Shown here in pieces: positions 60,539 through 64,000 of a stretch of 64,000 nt of DNA. Under the pieces are notes generated by a model that ran no database searches, had not been told where the DNA came from, and saw nothing but the letters and a program-made list of their open reading frames with translations. How positions within the stretch are numbered: the stretch's first letter is position 1; each line of letters starts with the position of its first letter. Made by a program: the position numbers and the translations under genes. Origin of the DNA: an uncultured Verrucomicrobiota bacterium (GTDB lineage: Bacteria; Verrucomicrobiota; Kiritimatiellia; Kiritimatiellales; Tichowtungiaceae); contig CAIKWE010000032.1 in assembly GCA_903831085.1 (NCBI GenBank), forward strand, positions 1-64,000, in the 5' to 3' direction.

Positions 60539-61411
60539 ATGAAGAAGTACTTGTGGGCTGCGGGAGCGTGTGTTGGCGTTTTCGGTCTAGGAGTGATTTT
60601 AGAGCTTATTCTCGGATATAATTCTTCCACCCAAACTTCTTTTGGCTGGATGTTTCGTCAGCTATGTTTTTTTTCAGTAGCGATATTTGTTTGGCGAGCG
60701 ATTGTAAAAAAACCGAGAGGTGGCGTTCAAATGGATAAGAACAATCCCGGTGCGGATCGCGCAGAAACGGGCAATTCATCGGCCAAGGAGACATTAACCA
60801 CCGTGAACGATGATGTATTCTACGATGAGGTCGCCAAAGAGATGGAGACCAACAATCTGCTTCCTGGCGTTTGGACTCGCGCCTTTGCCGAAGCGGATGG
60901 CGACGAAAATCGCGCCAAGGCCATCTACATAAAGCGACGGGTTGCTCAGTTGGCAGAGAACAGCAGGCAACGACAGCTCGAAGAGGCGAGACAGAGAATG
61001 CCGATAGGCGGTGACGTGAGGGCAGTTTCGTGGGAAGTGGTGAATGACCGTTGGGTGCTGAATACCTATGCGAACGGCGACGTCACCATGAGTGATAAAG
61101 ATACCGGTAGAATGTGGTTTTTCAACGCGAACCCGTGCGGGAAAAAGAAGTGGGCTGATGCCGCGGCGTATTGCGACAATCTGACTTATGCCGGATATTC
61201 TGACTGGCGGTTGCCTGACAAAGACGCATTGAACGACCAGTTTTGTCAAAAAAATATTTTTCCCCATGTGCAGAACGGCGGCTACTGGTCGGGTACGTCC
61301 AGCGCAGACGTTACAGCCAGCGCGTGGTACATGAATATGTACAATGGCAATGTGGACTACAGCTATAAGATCGACAAGGCCTGCGTGTGGCCGGTGCGCG
61401 GCGGACAATAA
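60539..61411 (+). CDS. Membrane-anchored DUF1566 (Lcl C-terminal-like) protein
   Basis: 290 residues from ATG 60539, chosen because GGAGCAAAAG lies just upstream; ATG 60527 is in frame. Two membrane helices (about 3-25 and 34-55), a charged helical region (about 85-155), then DUF1566 with AAAYCDNLTYAGYSDWRLPD near 213-232, GGYWSGTSS and WPVRGG at the end. The domain resembles C-type-lectin-like adhesive folds. Function unknown. Confidence 0.8.
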   Translation: MKKYLWAAGACVGVFGLGVILELILGYNSSTQTSFGWMFRQLCFFSVAIFVWRAIVKKPRGGVQMDKNNPGADRAETGNSSAKETLTTVNDDVFYDEVAKEMETNNLLPGVWTRAFAEADGDENRAKAIYIKRRVAQLAENSRQRQLEEARQRMPIGGDVRAVSWEVVNDRWVLNTYANGDVTMSDKDTGRMWFFNANPCGKKKWADAAAYCDNLTYAGYSDWRLPDKDALNDQFCQKNIFPHVQNGGYWSGTSSADVTASAWYMNMYNGNVDYSYKIDKACVWPVRGGQ

Positions 61412-61480
61412 GGTTTTAGTTTCCAATGTTCGGAAAATTCTTTGCGTCTTGGCGGTCAAAAATCCAATATCGGGAAAATC

Positions 61481-62641
61481 ATGAAGGGCCGGAAAAAAGA
61501 AATTGAAAAAGTACCGGATGCGTTGTTTGAGCGCGTGGTTTCGATTCTGGAACAGGCGCGGAACAATGTGGTTCGCGCGGTCAACTCCAATATGGTGCTG
61601 GCCTATTGGCTGATCGGTCGAGAAATCGTGCAGGAAATTCAGGGCGGCGCAGAGCGTGCGGAATACGGGAAGCAGATTGTCGCCAATCTTTCCGCTCAAC
61701 TGACAGAAAAATACGGCAGGGGTTTTTCTGCGCCAACTCTATGGAATTTCAGGCTGTTTTATCAGGTGTATTCATCTCGCATCGGAATTCTCTCCCCGCC
61801 GGGTAGAGAATTGCCGGAGGACAACAAACTCTCCCTGTCGGGTAGAGAATCGACCTCCGTAAAAACTCAGTACCCGCCGGGTGACAAATTGGGCTTTTCC
61901 CCGCAGCTGTCTTGGTCACATTATCGGGCTCTGATGCGGGTAGAGGATGAACCCGCCCGGATATTTTATGAGAAGGAAGCTGCCGAGTGCGGCTGGAGCA
62001 AAGCGCAGCTTGAACGGCAGATTCATTCTTCTTATTACCAGCGGATTGTCGCAAATCACGGGACTGCCGGACTGATTGCCGGCGGGCGGGATCAGTTGCC
62101 GGGCGAACCGGTTTCTGCTGAACAAATCCTGAAATCCCCTTATGTGCTGGAATTTCTTGGACTGCCGGATTCCCCTGCGCTTCACGAGACCGATTTTGAA
62201 CAGGCGATTATTGATAATCTCCAGTCGTTTCTGCTGGAATTGGGCAAGGGATTCTCATTCGTTGCCCGGCAGAAGCATATCCAGTTTGACGGCGAGGATT
62301 TTTTTATCGATCTGGTCTTTTACAACTTCATATTGAAGTGTTTCCTGTTGATTGATTTGAAAATCGGCAAGCTGACCCATCGGGATGTCGGCCAGATGGA
62401 CGGTTATGTCCGTTTTTTTGAGGATCGCTTTAAGGTGCAGGGGGATAATCCGACGATTGGGTTGATTCTTTGTTCCGATAAAAGCGAGGCCGTGGCAAAG
62501 TACTCGGTGTTGAGCGAGGGACGCCAGATCTTCGCTTCAAAGTACCTGCAATTTTTGCCCAGTGAGCAAGAGTTAAGTCTGGAGATTGAAAAAGAACGTA
62601 AGTTGATTGAAGCCGCTATGGCTGAGAAAGAGGATTTATGA
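61481..62641 (+). CDS. DUF1016 / YhcG-type PD-(D/E)XK nuclease family protein
   Basis: 386 residues from ATG 61481. N-terminal DUF1016_N helical domain (about 10-170; AYWLIGREIVQEIQ, RGFSAPTLWNFRLFYQ) and C-terminal PD-(D/E)XK nuclease-like domain (about 220-370) with FIDLVFYNFILKCFLLIDLK, giving the Asp...Asp-x-Lys core. Members are linked to DNA repair and to mobile or defence loci. Residues about 103-138 are an in-frame palindromic repeat insertion. Its stop overlaps the argH ATG by four bases. Confidence 0.9.
   Translation: MKGRKKEIEKVPDALFERVVSILEQARNNVVRAVNSNMVLAYWLIGREIVQEIQGGAERAEYGKQIVANLSAQLTEKYGRGFSAPTLWNFRLFYQVYSSRIGILSPPGRELPEDNKLSLSGRESTSVKTQYPPGDKLGFSPQLSWSHYRALMRVEDEPARIFYEKEAAECGWSKAQLERQIHSSYYQRIVANHGTAGLIAGGRDQLPGEPVSAEQILKSPYVLEFLGLPDSPALHETDFEQAIIDNLQSFLLELGKGFSFVARQKHIQFDGEDFFIDLVFYNFILKCFLLIDLKIGKLTHRDVGQMDGYVRFFEDRFKVQGDNPTIGLILCSDKSEAVAKYSVLSEGRQIFASKYLQFLPSEQELSLEIEKERKLIEAAMAEKEDL
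61786..61890 (+). repeat. In-frame palindromic repeats in the DUF1016 gene
   Basis: AATTCTCTCCCC...GGGTAGAGAATT (61786-61812) is an inverted repeat; a similar CTCTCCCTGTCGGGTAGAGA lies at about 61829-61849 and a third CCCGCCGGG core at about 61873-61881. Encodes PPGRELPEDNK, LSLSGREST and PPGDKLG. Confidence 0.75.
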
Positions 62642-63996
62642 AAACACAGAAAACAACAGTTGGTTCGATTAACGCCGATGTGCTGGCGTTCACGGCGGGG
62701 CGCGATGTCGAACTCGACGTCAACCTGATCGCCGCCGACTGCGTCGGAACCGCGGCGCATGTGACGATGCTTTCAAAAATGAAAGTGAAGCCCGCCATCA
62801 TCACCGAAGCCGAGCGCAAGAAGGTGATCAAGGAGCTGAAGGCGATCATTGCACTGGCCGCTGAAGGAAATTTTAAAATCCGCCTCGCCGATCAGGATGT
62901 TCATCTGGCGGTGGAGCGGACGCTGACCGAAAAGCTGGGCGACCTCGGCAAGAAGGTTCATACGTGCCGCAGCCGCAACGATCAGGTCGCGGTCGATTTG
63001 CGCCTTTATGCCCGCGAAGAAATTCTTGGCACGCTCGACGAGGCCGCCGCGCTGATTTCCGCGTTGCTGGCCTTCGCCAGGAAAAATGAAAAAGTTCCAA
63101 TGGTTGGAAGAACCCACATGCAGCCGGGCATGCCGTCGTCGGTCGGCCTGTGGGCCGCCGCGCACGCCGAAAGCCTGCTCGACGACTGCGCGCTGCTGGT
63201 CAACGCCTATGAGCTGAACGATCAGTGTCCGCTCGGCTCGGCCGCCAGCTACGGCGTACCGCTTCCGATCGACCGCGAACTGACCGCCGATCTGCTCGGT
63301 TTTAGCCGTCCGTCGCACACGGTGCTCTACGCCAACAACGGGCGCGGCAAGCTGGAATCGATCGTGCTCGGCGCGATGAGCCAGGTGATGCTTTCGCTTT
63401 CACGCATGGCGCAGGATTTGATGCTGTTCACCATGCCGGAGTTCGGCTACTTCACACTACCCGATGAACTTTGCACCGGAAGCAGCATTATGCCGCAGAA
63501 GAAAAATCCGGACGTGATCGAACTGGTCCGCGCCCGCGCCAGCCGCGTCAAAGCCTGCGAACTGGCGGTGTACGACCTGATCAAAGGTTCGCCCGGCGGC
63601 TACAACCGCGACCTGCAGGACGCCAAGGAACCTTTCATGGAAGGAATCGCTATGACCCGCGCCTGTCTACGGGTTCTGGCTCCGTTCGTTCAGGCGATCC
63701 AGGTGAACAAGAAAGCTTTGCTGGCCGGTTTCACGCCGGATGTTTTCGCCACTGATCGCGCTTTGGAACTGGTCGGGCAGGGCATGCCGTTCCGCGACGC
63801 TTATCATTACGTCAAAGAAACCCTCGGCGAGCTGGCGAACATGGATCCGGTCAAAGCGATTATGCAGAAGACGCACCTCGGCGCGCCGCTCGGCATCGAC
63901 TGGGAACTGCTCAAAGACCGCGTAATCGCCGTCACCGAAACGGTACGCGAAGAACGCCGTGTGATTGATACCGCCGTCAAAAAACTATTGAAATGA
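62638..63996 (+). CDS. argH: Argininosuccinate lyase
   Basis: 452 residues, complete just before the window edge. Splits argininosuccinate to arginine and fumarate. Catalytic loop GSSIMPQKKNPD near 281-292 with Ser282/Ser283; VGRTHMQPG near 157-165 with His160; the SRNDQVAVD motif near 112-120. ATGA overlap with the DUF1016 gene. An exact palindrome copy falls at codons for KVPMVGRT. Confidence 0.97.
   Translation: MKTQKTTVGSINADVLAFTAGRDVELDVNLIAADCVGTAAHVTMLSKMKVKPAIITEAERKKVIKELKAIIALAAEGNFKIRLADQDVHLAVERTLTEKLGDLGKKVHTCRSRNDQVAVDLRLYAREEILGTLDEAAALISALLAFARKNEKVPMVGRTHMQPGMPSSVGLWAAAHAESLLDDCALLVNAYELNDQCPLGSAASYGVPLPIDRELTADLLGFSRPSHTVLYANNGRGKLESIVLGAMSQVMLSLSRMAQDLMLFTMPEFGYFTLPDELCTGSSIMPQKKNPDVIELVRARASRVKACELAVYDLIKGSPGGYNRDLQDAKEPFMEGIAMTRACLRVLAPFVQAIQVNKKALLAGFTPDVFATDRALELVGQGMPFRDAYHYVKETLGELANMDPVKAIMQKTHLGAPLGIDWELLKDRVIAVTETVREERRVIDTAVKKLLK
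63095..63109. repeat. TTCCAA-N3-TTGGAA palindrome
   Basis: Exact copy, spacer TGG, inside argH, read as Val-Pro-Met-Val-Gly. Confidence 0.85.
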
Positions 63997-64000
63997 AAAC

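Overview
The window is a moderately GC-rich, gene-dense stretch of a Gram-negative chromosome. It has lipoproteins, a complete type II secretion (T2SS) operon, and a ydbH-ynbE-ydbL-like envelope operon. Gene order and content (carA-guaA, DUF1080, DUF362 and DUF1016 proteins, Lys/Ala-rich DUF2934 protein, many in-frame repeat insertions) suggest the PVC superphylum, most likely Kiritimatiellota (former Verrucomicrobia subdivision 5). That placement is inference; no rRNA gene is present.

Layout. 1-2825 (minus): 5' end of a four-helix-bundle protein gene, then the guaA/carA operon. 3017-9698 (plus): HAD-like protein, mazG, LuxR-type regulator, ankyrin protein, pyrK-pyrD and two envelope proteins. 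9705-16888 (minus): signalling operon of a membrane PAS protein, a ~1977-residue hybrid kinase with three solute-binding domains, and a lone receiver. 17062-20796 (plus): galE, cinA-like gene, membrane protein, purine nucleoside phosphorylase, carbonic anhydrase. 20857-25021: dapB (minus), ydbH/ynbE/ydbL-like operon (plus), TabA-like and NapH-like genes (minus). 25306-36947 (plus): gspD-E-F-G-H-I-J-K-L-M-C-like operon behind a duplicated leader. 36971-46058: DUF362 (minus), thrC, a two-gene segment with a Sel1/serine protease, trpS-scpA-scpB-pheA, hisC. 46170-48395: DUF1080 gene, two gene fragments, a UPF0175/DUF3368 toxin-antitoxin pair, alkD. 48493-52484: argS, DUF2934 gene, tRNA-Val, obgE-rpmA-rplU. 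52592-57894: DUF6941, exported acetolactate decarboxylase, class IV aminotransferase, zinc-ribbon protein, prenyl synthase, ABC-class ATPase homologue. 57899-63996: dtd, alginate-lyase-like protein, VOC protein, DUF1566 protein, DUF1016 nuclease, argH.

Most genes are housekeeping. The unusual content is repetitive DNA. (1) A 15-bp palindrome TTCCAA-N3-TTGGAA occurs 15 times exactly and at least a dozen times with one or two changes, inside genes in all three frames and between genes, on both strands. (2) Degenerate short tandem arrays with fixed periods of 7, 8, 9 or 10 bp sit between genes, several as inverted pairs; two lie inside the T2SS operon and one encodes the GspI leader. (3) In-frame repeat insertions occur in thrC, the DUF1016 gene, gspD and a hypothetical protein. 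(4) The toxin-antitoxin pair is bracketed by two copies of the 3' end of alkD, and a fragment of hisC lies beside the outer copy. These suggest a genome shaped by small repeat elements whose mechanism is not evident from the sequence.

No intergenic gap exceeds 300 bases; the longest (25022-25305) holds the duplicated gspD leader. No CRISPR array, transposase, integrase or rRNA was seen.
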